Positions 8,704 to 16,405 are shown, numbered from the stretch's first letter. The stretch: DNA of 40,520 nucleotides from Mycobacterium gordonae (GCF_001417955.2 NZ_LKTM01000343.1:1-40520); one strand, 5' to 3'. Notes: generated by a model from the sequence alone, not told the origin. A program made the numbers and translations.

Positions 8704-9479
8704 CCGAAGTCCTGTGGGAATCGGACGGACTTCTGGAGGCGCCCCGGCCGCTGCCCGACGGCTCGGTGCTGTTCGCCAACACCACGGCCGGCGGCGTCTA
8801 CCGGTGGTCGGACGAGGGCGTGTCGACAATAGTGGAGAAGCGGCGCGGCATCGGCGGCATCGCGGTGCATGCCGGCGGCGGATTGCTGGTCAGCGGGCGA
8901 GATCTCGCCTACGCCGGACCCGCGGGGCTGCGAACCGTGTGGGCGGCCGACGACGCCACCGGACTCAACGATCTGACCGTGGCTCCGGACGGGTCGGTGG
9001 TCGTCGGCGTCCTGCGCCATCAGCCCGCGCGGGGTGAGATGGCCGGACCCTCCGAACTGGTGCAGATCTCGCCCGCCGGCGCAACCCGGCTCCTCGTGTC
9101 AGACCTGTTGTGGCCCAACGGCGTTGGGTATGCACCGGACGGCACTCGATTGTACGTGTGCGAATACGCGGCGGCGCGGGTGCGCGTCATCGGGCCGCGG
9201 GGTGCGTCGGTATTCGCCGGGGCCCCCCGCGGGGAGTGTGACGGGCTGGCGGTGGACGTCGAGGGCGGCGTCTGGGTGGCGCTCGGGAGTGGCTGCGGCA
9301 TTGCGCGTTTCGACTCCGCCGGCAGCCTTGACGAGGTCATCGAGGTGCCCGGACGGTTCGTGTCCTCGCTCGCCTTCGCGGGCAGCCTGGTTTATGTCAC
9401 CACGATCGGTGCGCTGCTCCGGATCGACGTGGGGGTGCGGGGAGTGCCGATCCCCGCCGCCGCAATCCCAGTCGGCTAG
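8700..9479 (+). CDS. SMP-30/gluconolactonase-like beta-propeller protein
   Basis: A 259-aa protein made of repeated short beta motifs (GGIAVHAGGGLLVSG, NDLTVAPDGSVVVG, PNGVGYAPDGTRLYV, CDGLAVDVEGGVWVA), as in the six-bladed propeller of the SMP-30/gluconolactonase/LRE family. Typical metal ligands fit Glu near residue 13, Asn in LND, Asn in PNG and Asp in CDG. Such enzymes hydrolyse sugar or other lactones; the substrate here is unknown. The ATG overlaps the TGA of the cyclase-AAA gene, so both are probably one operon. The stop codon interlocks with the convergent oxidoreductase stop in a shared CTAG. Confidence 0.85.
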   Translation: MTEVLWESDGLLEAPRPLPDGSVLFANTTAGGVYRWSDEGVSTIVEKRRGIGGIAVHAGGGLLVSGRDLAYAGPAGLRTVWAADDATGLNDLTVAPDGSVVVGVLRHQPARGEMAGPSELVQISPAGATRLLVSDLLWPNGVGYAPDGTRLYVCEYAAARVRVIGPRGASVFAGAPRGECDGLAVDVEGGVWVALGSGCGIARFDSAGSLDEVIEVPGRFVSSLAFAGSLVYVTTIGALLRIDVGVRGVPIPAAAIPVG

Positions 9480-10462
9480 TTTGCTGGATCATCAAGCGCA
9501 GCAACAGTATCCGCGAGCGTCGTGCGGGCGTCGCGGAAGTGGATGCCGAGTTCACGCTCGGCCGGCGAGTCGTCGGATTCCGGCATCTGTGTGTAGTACT
9601 GCATGCCCGCGGCGGTGATCGGGTTGTCAAACGGGAGGTAGGGTCCCACGAAGTCGAAGATCGATCCTGCGGCCCGCAGGGCGGTGTCAGGTACCGGAAC
9701 GGGCACCATCGTGGTGCCGCTGACCTCGCCGAGTGTTCTCGCCAGATCGGCGACCGGGAGCCGGTGGCCGCCGGCCATGTATCGGCGTGGCCCGCGTCCG
9801 GGTTCCAGCAGCGCCGCGTGCAGCGCGGCCACATCGCGGACGTCGACCACCATCCAGGCCGCGCCGCGTCCGGGGATCGCGTGCATCTGCAAGGCGGCCT
9901 TGACTCCTTCGCCGGCCTCGCCGAACTGGTCTCCGACCGGCGGGCCCAGCACCATTCCCGGGTAGGTGATGTTGACCGGTGCGCCGGCGTCCTGCAGGCC
10001 GCGGGCGTAGATCTCGACCTGCGCCTTGGACGTTCCGTACCCATCCGTCCCGCCGACCACGGGTAGGTCCGCGGTCAACGTTTCGAGATTCGGGTGGAAC
10101 AGGGCGGTGAAGCTCGAGACGTGCACGACCGGGTCGAGTCCGAGTTGGACGGCCTGGCCCAGCACGTTGCGGGCGCCCTCCATATTGGTGGCGAGCATCT
10201 GGGCGGTCTGGCGCGGATCCGTCGCGACCAGCGCTGCGCTGTGCACCACCGCGTCGCAGCCCTGCAGTGCCTGACGAACGGAGTCGCGGTCCGTGATGTC
10301 ACCGACCGCGAAGTCCGATGTGTCGACACCCAGCGCGGCAACCGACGTCTGCAGACGTTCCGGCTTTCGCACCAGGAACCGGACGTCGTGTCCGGCGTCA
10401 GCGATGGCCTTGGCGGTCCAGCCGCCGACGAAACCCGTGCCTCCGGTAACCAGAACGTGCAT
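9476..10462 (-). CDS. NAD(P)-dependent epimerase/dehydratase-type oxidoreductase (Rv3725-like)
   Basis: A 328-aa extended short-chain dehydrogenase. The Rossmann motif GGTGFVGG lies at residues ~6-13 and the catalytic YxxxK is YGTSK, with the helix QVEIYARGL after it. The family segment VVHSAALV follows the second Rossmann strand. Such enzymes reduce carbonyls or epimerise sugars and lipid intermediates; the substrate is unknown. Its position beside the cutinase gene matches Rv3725 of M. tuberculosis. ATG 10462 starts just before the Rossmann strand; a TTG 15 nt upstream is possible. The 131-bp region to the next, divergent gene holds that gene's promoter. Confidence 0.87.
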   Translation of the reverse strand: MHVLVTGGTGFVGGWTAKAIADAGHDVRFLVRKPERLQTSVAALGVDTSDFAVGDITDRDSVRQALQGCDAVVHSAALVATDPRQTAQMLATNMEGARNVLGQAVQLGLDPVVHVSSFTALFHPNLETLTADLPVVGGTDGYGTSKAQVEIYARGLQDAGAPVNITYPGMVLGPPVGDQFGEAGEGVKAALQMHAIPGRGAAWMVVDVRDVAALHAALLEPGRGPRRYMAGGHRLPVADLARTLGEVSGTTMVPVPVPDTALRAAGSIFDFVGPYLPFDNPITAAGMQYYTQMPESDDSPAERELGIHFRDARTTLADTVAALDDPAN

Positions 10463-10534
10463 GGTGGCATTCTGCAACCGTCGACTGGGGCCCCGCTCGG
10501 TGGGGTGGTGGTGCGCCGCATCACAGCGTGCGGC

Positions 10535-10561
10535 GGTTTCTGCGCCCGGCGCATGGGGTAT
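10535..10561 (+). promoter_or_regulatory. SigF-type promoter (GGTTT-N16-GGGTAT)
   Basis: GGTTT at 10535-10539 and GGGTAT at 10556-10561 are separated by 16 nt. This matches the mycobacterial SigF (SigB-like) consensus GGTTT-N15-17-GGGTAT. It lies 32 nt before the GTG of the small oxidoreductase gene, a good distance for a short leader with the AGGAGG site. This suggests induction in stationary phase or stress. Confidence 0.6.
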
Positions 10562-10593
10562 TTACCTGGTCAAATTTGAGCCAGGAGGCAGAT

Positions 10594-10980
10594 GTGGCCG
10601 TCGGATTCGCAGATGTCATCAAGTCCAAGTACTTGTTGCTGACCACCTTCACCAAGGACGGTCGCCCCAAGCCGACCGCGATCTGGGGCGTGCCCGACGG
10701 CGACCGGTTGCTGATCATCACCGACGACGAATCGTGGAAGGTCAAGCGGATTCGCAACACCTCCCGGGTGACGATCGCCAAGAGCGGGTCGCTGGGCAAG
10801 CCCAAGAGCGAGGATGTGGAAGGGGTGGCCCGCGTCCTGCCGAAGTCGGAGACCCGGCAGGTCTACAACGCGGTACTGCGGCGCTACTGGTACCACGCCT
10901 GGTGGTTCCTGCCGCACTCGATCGTGCGCGGCGGCATCGACAAGGTGCACGTCGGCCTCGAGGTGAAGCCCGCCGCCTGA
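10594..10980 (+). CDS. PPOX-class F420/FMN-dependent oxidoreductase
   Basis: A 128-aa split-barrel flavin/deazaflavin-binding protein of the pyridoxamine 5'-phosphate oxidase-like class. Recognisable are ADVIKSKYLLLTTFTKDGRP, the strand PTAIWGVPDGDRLLIITD, and the cofactor-phosphate segment ESWKVKRIRNTSRVTI with KSGS. Proteins of this class in mycobacteria mostly use F420 to reduce quinones or other electron acceptors; the substrate is unknown. GTG 10594 is chosen because a near-perfect AGGAGG (10583-10588) is 5 nt upstream and the conserved fold starts right after it. A SigF-like promoter lies upstream. The small membrane peptide gene follows within 15 nt. Confidence 0.87.
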   Translation: MAVGFADVIKSKYLLLTTFTKDGRPKPTAIWGVPDGDRLLIITDDESWKVKRIRNTSRVTIAKSGSLGKPKSEDVEGVARVLPKSETRQVYNAVLRRYWYHAWWFLPHSIVRGGIDKVHVGLEVKPAA

Positions 10981-10995
10981 GCCTGTCACGATGGT

Positions 10996-11148
10996 GTGGT
11001 GACCACCGCAATCATCGTCGTGGCGCTGGTGCTGCTGGGTCTCGCCATCGTGATCAACGGGCTGCTCCGGCTGCGTGACTGGCTGAAGACGTCGCCGCCG
11101 CTGCCGACCCCGGAGACCGATGACGAGGACGACCGGGACGAGCTATAG
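10996..11148 (+). CDS. Small single-pass membrane protein (50 aa)
   Basis: A short open frame beginning with two GTG codons (10996 or 10999) and ending TAG at 11148. It starts VVTTAIIVVALVLLGLAIVI, a clear transmembrane helix, continues with a basic amphipathic stretch (RLRDWLK) and ends in a Pro-rich then strongly acidic tail (ETDDEDDRDEL). The ordered domain pattern and third-position GC suggest a real gene. It probably shares the transcript of the preceding oxidoreductase, 15 nt away. Its stop interlocks with that of the convergent cutinase in the palindrome CTATAG. No clear ribosome site is visible. Function unknown. Confidence 0.6.
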   Translation: MVTTAIIVVALVLLGLAIVINGLLRLRDWLKTSPPLPTPETDDEDDRDEL

Positions 11149-11841
11149 CTTGCCCGCGGCGAAGTCGGCCGCCTGCCCGGTCATTCCGTTCACCGGATAG
11201 GTGGTGTGCGCGAAGGTCGGGGTGGTGCCGCCACCATTGCAGATGGTGTCGCCGTCGGCGCACAACTCGATCGTCTTGGGCTGGTAGAGCGGGCCGATGG
11301 CGATCTGCGGGGCGTTGTACTGGCTCAGGAATTGTGGTGACGGCGTGCCGAACAGCGCAACCGCGGCAACATGATTCGCGGTTTCCGGCGCCAGCGGCTG
11401 CGGAACGGCGGCGGCGGGCACCCCGGCCGGCACGGCCGCCGAGGTGACGAAGCCGGCCACCGCCGCGCCCTGGGAGTAGCCGCCCAGCACCTCTCTGGTG
11501 TTGGGGCAACTCGATGCCATGGACTGGATGTGTGACCCGGCGTCGCGGATGCCGTCGATCACGGTCAGCGGGAAGTCGCTGCTGCCGAAGTCGGTGCTGG
11601 CGGGGTAGTTGACCGCATACACGCCAAGCGATTTCGGCCCGATGTCGGATCGCAGCGAGTCCACGAACGACTGGCCCACGCCGCCCACGCCCGGGGGTTC
11701 ACCACTGCCGCGGGCGAATACGACCTCGACATCAGGACAAGGCGCGGCGGCGGCCACCGGTACCGGCCCGCCGATCAACAGGGAACCGCTCATCGCCACC
11801 AGTGCGCCGGCAACGGCCAGCGGACGTCTCGAACAAACCAT
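11143..11841 (-). CDS. Secreted cutinase (intact; counterpart of the split cut5 locus)
   Basis: A 232-aa secreted serine esterase of the cutinase family. Residues 1 to ~33 are a signal peptide (SRR, hydrophobic core, VAAAA cleavage region). The mature protein begins CPDVEVVFARGSGE. The catalytic triad is visible: Ser123 in GGYSQG, Asp198 in CADGDTIC and His212 in FAHTTY. Cysteines 35/112 and 194/201 match the two conserved disulfides. Mycobacterial cutinases hydrolyse esters, phospholipids or acylated envelope lipids. The position beside an Rv3725-like gene matches Rv3724, which in M. tuberculosis is annotated as two fragments (cut5a/cut5b); here it is one full frame. ATG 11841 puts the signal peptide at the N-terminus. 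A hairpin upstream separates it from csbD. Confidence 0.92.
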   Translation of the reverse strand: MVCSRRPLAVAGALVAMSGSLLIGGPVPVAAAAPCPDVEVVFARGSGEPPGVGGVGQSFVDSLRSDIGPKSLGVYAVNYPASTDFGSSDFPLTVIDGIRDAGSHIQSMASSCPNTREVLGGYSQGAAVAGFVTSAAVPAGVPAAAVPQPLAPETANHVAAVALFGTPSPQFLSQYNAPQIAIGPLYQPKTIELCADGDTICNGGGTTPTFAHTTYPVNGMTGQAADFAAGKL

Positions 11842-11879
11842 GGGTAAGGGATAGCCAGAAATCGCCGGCTCAATCAATG

Positions 11880-11922
11880 AAGCTGCCCCACGCGGATTCG
11901 GCCGATCCGCGCGGGGCAGCTT
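11880..11922 (-). terminator. Strong hairpin terminator between csbD and cutinase genes
   Basis: AAGCTGCCCC (11880-11889) pairs with GGGGCAGCTT (11913-11922), and CGCGGAT (11891-11897) pairs with ATCCGCG (11905-11911), interrupted by one A-C mismatch, around a 7-nt loop. It lies 36 nt after the stop of the minus-strand csbD-like gene. No U-tract follows on the minus strand, which is common for mycobacterial terminators. Confidence 0.75.
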
Positions 11923-11958
11923 TATGCGACTGTCGAACAACGCCTTTCGGCGAGCACG

Positions 11959-12132
11959 CTACTTCTTGAAGGCGTCCTTCACCTTCTCGCCGGCGTCCTT
12001 CAGGCTGGACTTGGCCTGGTCGAACTTGCCCTCGTTCTCGGTGCTGCGGTCGCCGGTGGCCTTGCCGACGCCTTCTTTGGCCTTACCACCCAGGTCCTCG
12101 ATCTTGTTCTTGATCTTGTCTTCGGCGCTCAT
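11959..12132 (-). CDS. CsbD-like stress protein (57 aa)
   Basis: A 57-aa, highly charged, Lys/Glu/Asp/Gly-rich protein of the CsbD family. It contains KIKNKIEDLGGKAKEGVGK, then TGDRSTENEGKFDQAKSSL and a C-terminal VKDAFKK, the usual CsbD pattern of short helical repeats. CsbD proteins are small, abundant stress-response proteins controlled by alternative sigma factors in many bacteria; their molecular role is unknown. AAGGAGC lies 6 nt upstream of ATG 12132. A SigF-like promoter and a second CsbD gene lie just upstream. A hairpin terminator follows. Confidence 0.88.
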   Translation of the reverse strand: MSAEDKIKNKIEDLGGKAKEGVGKATGDRSTENEGKFDQAKSSLKDAGEKVKDAFKK

Positions 12133-12171
12133 GCGCGGCTCCTTCTTCGCTTATTGGCTGACTGCAGGGAT

Positions 12172-12199
12172 GTACCCGAATGTGCCGGGTTCCGAAACC
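12172..12199 (-). promoter_or_regulatory. SigF-like promoter for the 57-aa CsbD gene
   Basis: On the minus strand GGTTT (12199-12195) and GGGTAC (12177-12172) are separated by 17 nt. This differs from the mycobacterial SigF consensus GGTTT-N15-17-GGGTAT at one base. It is located 40 nt before the ATG of the CsbD gene. Agrees with the usual stress-sigma control of CsbD genes. Confidence 0.45.
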
Positions 12200-12201
12200 C
12201 C

Positions 12202-12390
12202 TCAGTACCGGGCCCGGCGCCGCCGGAATGCGTTTCTGATGTCCAGACCGGTGTCCTTGACGTTGGCCTTGGCCTGGTCAAGCTTGCCTTCGTACTGGGT
12301 GCGCCGGTTGCCGGAGAGTCGGCCGAGGGTCTCCTTGGCCCTGCCGCCCCAGTACTGCGCTGTGTTGCTCAATCGATTGTTGGTAGCCAT
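12202..12390 (-). CDS. CsbD-like protein, second copy (62 aa)
   Basis: A 62-aa basic paralog of the downstream CsbD gene. It shares the core pattern NTAQYWGGRAKETLGRLSG, then YEGKLDQAKANVKDTG, but ends in an Arg-rich tail (RNAFRRRRARY) where the other copy is Lys-rich. The start at ATG 12390 is preferred; a GTG two codons earlier is possible. A GGGTAT element (12406-12401) sits immediately upstream as a possible SigF-type -10, though no GTTT is seen at the right distance. Transcription from there would give an almost leaderless message. The gap to the next csbD gene is 69 bp. Confidence 0.8.
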   Translation of the reverse strand: MATNNRLSNTAQYWGGRAKETLGRLSGNRRTQYEGKLDQAKANVKDTGLDIRNAFRRRRARY

Positions 12391-12426
12391 GTGCACTGGG
12401 ATACCCGCTGACCGGCGGCTTTATGC

Positions 12427-13485
12427 TCAACCGGTCGGCACCGTGCCGCGCGGCAGAGTCAGCGGAAGATCCGCGTAGGTGACGATGCCGGGGGCCGCCG
12501 CGACCACCGCGGGGATCGCGTTGATCGCGGGCATCGCCGTCATGATGTGACCGAGTGTCATGAACTCGGCCAGCGTCGTGGCCTCGAAATACGGAGGCGG
12601 CAGGAAGCCGACCTTGGTGGTCACCGTCGGCTGCCCGTCGATCTGGATCACCCAGCCGTCCTGGTCGATTTTCCAGTCTGGGTCGAGCGTCTGGCCCTTG
12701 CGCCACCGCACGTTGAGGTCGATGATGCTGCGGCCGTCGACGATGCCCTGCCAGCTGATGTAGACGCCCGCGACGCACCCTGCCGCGATGGTCCACGACG
12801 CCATCTCGAGATCGGCTGTGGTCTGGGCGAATTCGGGAACGCACCGGATCTCGTCGAGCTCGACTCCGAGCGCGTCGGCGACCAGCCGGACCGCCTCGCC
12901 GAAAATCGCGGTGCCCTTCTCGGCCATCTGCGCCAACTCGGGATGGTCGATCGGCTGGCCGAAGCCCACGGGGCGTTCGGTGTCCGGCGAGTCGTAGAAC
13001 GTGGTGTCGGCGGCCTCGTTGACGGTGACCTTGTCGACGCGGTTGCACACCATCGCCGACACGATGGCCAGCAACTCGGCGAATCCCGGGCTGACCCCGG
13101 AACCGAACATGGACGAGCCGCCCTGCCGGCAGGCCTGGTCGAGGCGGTCACGACCGTCGCCCAGGTTGTGCCCGGTGATGAAGGACGCCGTGGTCACCAC
13201 GTTCACACCCGCGGACAGGATGCGGACCAGTTCGTCGACGTCGATCCACATCGGGTTGTAGACCACGCAGTCCGGCTTCAGGGCCAGCAGCGCGTCGATG
13301 TCGTTGGTGGCGACCACGCCGGTGGGCTCGATGCCGGCCAGTTCGCCGGCGTCGCGTCCGGCTTTGTCCGGCGACCACGCATAACAGCCCACCAGCTCGA
13401 ACTGCGGGTTGGTGACGACCGACTGCAGCGAGCTCTTGCCGACGTTTCCGGTGGTCCACTGCACGACGCGATAAGTGTTGGGCAC
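12427..13485 (-). CDS. DapB-like NAD(P)H-dependent amine/amino-acid dehydrogenase-type protein
   Basis: A 352-aa protein with an N-terminal Rossmann fold of the dihydrodipicolinate reductase type (YRVVQWTTGNVGKSSLQSV at the start, then GCYAWSPDKAGRDAG). It lacks the length and signature of true DapB and fits the mycobacterial group related to 2,4-diaminopentanoate dehydrogenases. The GSGVSPGFAELLAI segment and the helical/beta C-terminal half fit that group. The reaction is probably NAD(P)-dependent oxidation or reduction at an amine-bearing carbon; the substrate is unknown. GTG 13485 starts at the fold. It lies 30 bp downstream of the 367-aa gene of the CHAT locus on the same strand and could be cotranscribed. 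Confidence 0.82.
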   Translation of the reverse strand: MPNTYRVVQWTTGNVGKSSLQSVVTNPQFELVGCYAWSPDKAGRDAGELAGIEPTGVVATNDIDALLALKPDCVVYNPMWIDVDELVRILSAGVNVVTTASFITGHNLGDGRDRLDQACRQGGSSMFGSGVSPGFAELLAIVSAMVCNRVDKVTVNEAADTTFYDSPDTERPVGFGQPIDHPELAQMAEKGTAIFGEAVRLVADALGVELDEIRCVPEFAQTTADLEMASWTIAAGCVAGVYISWQGIVDGRSIIDLNVRWRKGQTLDPDWKIDQDGWVIQIDGQPTVTTKVGFLPPPYFEATTLAEFMTLGHIMTAMPAINAIPAVVAAAPGIVTYADLPLTLPRGTVPTG

Positions 13486-13515
13486 TCGCTCAGCATAGGG
13501 AAGCGGAGGCAACTC

Positions 13516-14619
13516 TCAATAGGAAGACTCACTCGCCAACACTTCGGCCAGGTAGGCGTCGGGCGGTGGTTGGTCCAGGCGTGCCCGCACCCAGGCGCGA
13601 ATCCGGTCCCGGGCCTCCCGCGGTTCACTCGTCTCGGTCATCGGCGCGCCGATGATCACCGCCGTCGTCGGCCAATCGTGGTTCCAGGCGGCCGATTCCG
13701 TCAGCCCGCTGTGCTGCCCGTCGACCAAGGGGACCGTGGCCCGGCCGCCGGCGTCCAGGGCGCCGGCGCCGGTGATGTCGCCGGAGCGGACCCGGACCGC
13801 CACATCGGTGGCCGGGTCGGGGCCGATGACGGCCGCGCGTACCACGGCGACGACGGCCGGGCCGGCCGCCTCGATGCTCCAGTCGACGGTGTCCTCGGCG
13901 GCGTCGAAGATGCCCGGCGGCACCGCGCCCCAGTTGATGGATGCGACGCCCCGTCCGATCGCCGCGCCCGGGCCGGGGCCCGGCTGCGAACCGGCCGCCA
14001 GCGCGTAGTCGTCACGGAAACCGGTAGGCATGGTCAGTGCCGTCGCCGAATCCTCCACTGCGACCGACAGCTCCGCCCAGTCCTCGCCTTCCAGACCGAC
14101 CTCGTCGGCCAGCTCGGCACCGGCGCGGACCATTTCGCGCACTCGCGAATCGTCGGAATGAGCGTGGCCTGTCAGAGCCGCGGCGTGCGGAGCGAGCAGT
14201 TGGGACACATCCGAATCCAGGGTGTCGTCGGTGAAATAGCCCTGGGCGCCGGCTGTCAGCAGGGCCACCTCGGCATCGAGCAGGGCCCGGTCCAGGGCGG
14301 GGATGCCGTCGCGTTGGCTGGCCGGCCACCAGCGCCGCAGCCAGTGCCCCAGGGCCAGGCGGTGCAGCAGAGCCAGTGCTCCCGGGGCGATGTCGAGGCT
14401 GCCGGTCTCCTGCGCTTCCCCGGCGGACGACAGCAGGGCGACGTGGCCCGACGCGCCGACCACCTGCCACAGCCAGTCGGCGCGGGCGGCGTCGGTGAAG
14501 TCGATCTGGGCGGCGTCAGCCCCGGCCGGATCGTCGACGACCCACGTCAGCACCGCGCCGCTGACTTCCAGCACCGCCACCAGCGGCAGCGGCTGCTCCA
14601 CGGACCCCACCAGTCTCAT
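13516..14619 (-). CDS. Unrecognised 367-aa protein, last gene of the CHAT locus
   Basis: Not recognised. The protein starts MRLVGSVEQPLPLVAVLEVSG with beta-strand character, has an Ala-rich helical middle (residues ~90-220) and ends with a region that looks beta-rich (INWGAVPPGIFDAAEDTVDW, RATVPLVDGQHSGLT, TTAVIIGAPM). No membrane segment, signal peptide or catalytic motif is visible. ATG 14619 overlaps the TGA of the upstream 442-aa gene (ATGA), so the two are translationally coupled and their products probably act together. The C-terminal beta segment could be a binding domain, but this is a guess. The position suggests an accessory part of the caspase-like module. Confidence 0.78.
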   Translation of the reverse strand: MRLVGSVEQPLPLVAVLEVSGAVLTWVVDDPAGADAAQIDFTDAARADWLWQVVGASGHVALLSSAGEAQETGSLDIAPGALALLHRLALGHWLRRWWPASQRDGIPALDRALLDAEVALLTAGAQGYFTDDTLDSDVSQLLAPHAAALTGHAHSDDSRVREMVRAGAELADEVGLEGEDWAELSVAVEDSATALTMPTGFRDDYALAAGSQPGPGPGAAIGRGVASINWGAVPPGIFDAAEDTVDWSIEAAGPAVVAVVRAAVIGPDPATDVAVRVRSGDITGAGALDAGGRATVPLVDGQHSGLTESAAWNHDWPTTAVIIGAPMTETSEPREARDRIRAWVRARLDQPPPDAYLAEVLASESSY

Positions 14620-15944
14620 CCGGCCACCTGCAGTTCCAGCATGGACTTGATGCGTTGCCGATGGTCGAGGCTGACGGACCTGGCCACACCCTCCAGCAGC
14701 GACCGCACGTCGTCGACGTCCTCGCAGGGCTCCTGCCACACATCGCGTCCGTGCAGCCGCGCCCACAGCCGGCTCAGATACGGCTGCCGATACCTGGCCA
14801 GGTCGTCGACCACCTGCTGTTGCCGCGGATGGATCGGCCCGCCCTCGGCCAGATAGCGCCGCGCATGCAACACGTAAGCCTCCTTGCGCAGCCGCGCCTG
14901 GATCTGTGCGGCCAGCGCATAACGGCTGGTGACCGACCGGTCCAGGGGCGCGAGCTCGCCGGCGACCTCGATGCCCGCCACCAGCGTTGCCTGCTTGTCC
15001 TCGGCCAGCAGCCCCCACGGCGCGCAGGCCCGGTCGACCTCCTCTTCGCACAGCAACGGGACGTCCGGCAACGCGTCGCGGTCCAGGGCCCGCCGCAGTG
15101 TGGAGCGCACCCGGTCCACCACCGTGCGATCCAGCGGCCGGTCACTGTCGGAGCCGCCGGCCACCGGCGGTTGTCGTTGCGGTGCAACGGAACTCAGGCC
15201 GAGTTCGACGATCGACCACGGCAGTTCGGCCCCGTCCACCCGGACCAGCGCGCCCAGGTTGTACGGCGTGGCATCAGCGACCACCGAAGACCACACCCGT
15301 TGGCGAGCCGTGGCCGCGGTGTGGCTGCGGGCCGGGCCGAGCACCGTGCTGAGCGCCGCCAGGAACGATTCCAGTACCGCCGCCTCGGCCCGGACGTCGC
15401 CCCAGCTGGCCTCCAGTTGGGCCGCCAGGGCGGCGACGACGCCCGGGTCGGCGACGTAGTCGTTGAGCACCTCGATCGCGGTGCGGTCCCGGCCCTGGTG
15501 CACCTCGTGCAGGACCGCGGCGGCGGCCTCGCGATCTTGTGGCGTGGGTGCGCCTTTGGTCACCGCCAGTTCGAAGCACACCGGGAAGTACAGTTCCTGG
15601 GCGTTGCCGCTGCGAATCCGCAGCCTGCGACGCTCGAGTTTGAGCACCTCGAACCAGGCTGCGGCGAAACGCAATTGAGCGCCGTTGTTGACGATCAGGT
15701 CGTGCATCTCGGCGGCCGTGTCGGTACCGACGGCGGGTGTGGAGAACTGCGGGTTGGCCCGCAGGCGCAGGACCAGGGGGTCGATGATGCGTTTGACGGT
15801 GCGGGTCAGCGGGCCGCCGTCATCGCTGCTGAGCACCTCGACGCCGGGACCGATTGCGCGCCAGGCCCGGTCGATCACCGCGCGGCGGGGTTGACCCGCC
15901 ACACGGCTGTCGGCGGCAGGCTGGGCCTGCGGATCGGCGCTCAT
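14616..15944 (-). CDS. Unrecognised 442-aa protein of the CHAT locus
   Basis: Not recognised at family level. It is largely alpha-helical and rich in Ala, Arg and Leu, with segments such as TAAEMHDLIVNNGAQLRFAA (residues ~85-105), PYNLGALVRVDGAELPWSIV and a His/Arg-rich C-terminus. No transmembrane helix, nucleotide-binding loop or zinc site is seen. ATG 15944 is used; a GTG two codons earlier is possible. The 3' end overlaps the 367-aa gene as ATGA. It is separated from the CHAT protease gene by a convergent/divergent membrane-protein gene. By context it may be a caspase/TPR-associated component of a conflict-type system, but this is inference only. Confidence 0.78.
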   Translation of the reverse strand: MSADPQAQPAADSRVAGQPRRAVIDRAWRAIGPGVEVLSSDDGGPLTRTVKRIIDPLVLRLRANPQFSTPAVGTDTAAEMHDLIVNNGAQLRFAAAWFEVLKLERRRLRIRSGNAQELYFPVCFELAVTKGAPTPQDREAAAAVLHEVHQGRDRTAIEVLNDYVADPGVVAALAAQLEASWGDVRAEAAVLESFLAALSTVLGPARSHTAATARQRVWSSVVADATPYNLGALVRVDGAELPWSIVELGLSSVAPQRQPPVAGGSDSDRPLDRTVVDRVRSTLRRALDRDALPDVPLLCEEEVDRACAPWGLLAEDKQATLVAGIEVAGELAPLDRSVTSRYALAAQIQARLRKEAYVLHARRYLAEGGPIHPRQQQVVDDLARYRQPYLSRLWARLHGRDVWQEPCEDVDDVRSLLEGVARSVSLDHRQRIKSMLELQVAG

Positions 15945-16028
15945 GACCACAGAATAGGGGCACCGGCAGAAGTTCCGGTACTCGAAAAGTTGGGTTCGGT
16001 AGCCCTCGGGCGGCTCGAAGCTGGTCGC

Positions 16029-16403
16029 ATGAACAGCAACCAGTTGTGGACAGCAGTGGCCGTTATCGTCGTCGCCGCGATCTCCGCGGTGTGGGCCGCC
16101 CGGATCGCCCGCCGGGTGCGGAGCGGCTCGGACAGGCTTGCCGTGGGGGTGGGTACCGTGCGCACGGTCGTCGACGACCAACCGGAAGCCGTTGGCGGAG
16201 AGCGCCAGATCTGGATCGAGGTCTCGAGCGTGCACGGCGACACTTTCGTCGGCCGGTTGATGGACCACGAATCCGGAGCGGACCTGTCCACCTTAAGGCC
16301 CGGGCTGGTGATGCTTGTCGCTTTCGATCCCGCTGCGCGCGAGGAGCTTTCGCTGCCGGATGACGTGTTGGCTGTCCGGGCATCGGGTCTGGCGCTGGTC
16401 TGA
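16029..16403 (+). CDS. Small membrane-anchored protein inside the CHAT locus (124 aa)
   Basis: A 124-aa protein on the strand opposite the rest of the locus. Residues 6-24 (LWTAVAVIVVAAISAVWAA) form a transmembrane helix, followed by a basic stop-transfer (RIARRVRSG). Residues 38-124 look like a small beta-barrel domain (VGVGTVRTVVDD, RQIWIEVSSVHGDTFVGRL, DDVLAVRASGLALV). The start is ATG 16029. Its TGA is 2 bp from the convergent CHAT stop, and its start is 84 bp from the divergent 442-aa gene. It is therefore wedged between the two halves of the locus. Function unknown; it could tether or sense at the membrane, or be unrelated. Confidence 0.75.
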   Translation: MNSNQLWTAVAVIVVAAISAVWAARIARRVRSGSDRLAVGVGTVRTVVDDQPEAVGGERQIWIEVSSVHGDTFVGRLMDHESGADLSTLRPGLVMLVAFDPAAREELSLPDDVLAVRASGLALV

Positions 16404-16405
16404 CG

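Noticed and set aside
12401..12406. Second SigF promoter before the 62-aa CsbD gene
   Set aside because: A perfect GGGTAT is present, but no GTTT-like element lies 15-17 nt upstream, so it was not listed as a promoter.
12547..14856. Long plus-strand open frame (769 aa) opposite the DapB-like and 367-aa genes
   Set aside because: It is antisense to two genes with proper protein composition and is rich in Arg, His and Gly without any domain; a consequence of high third-position GC.
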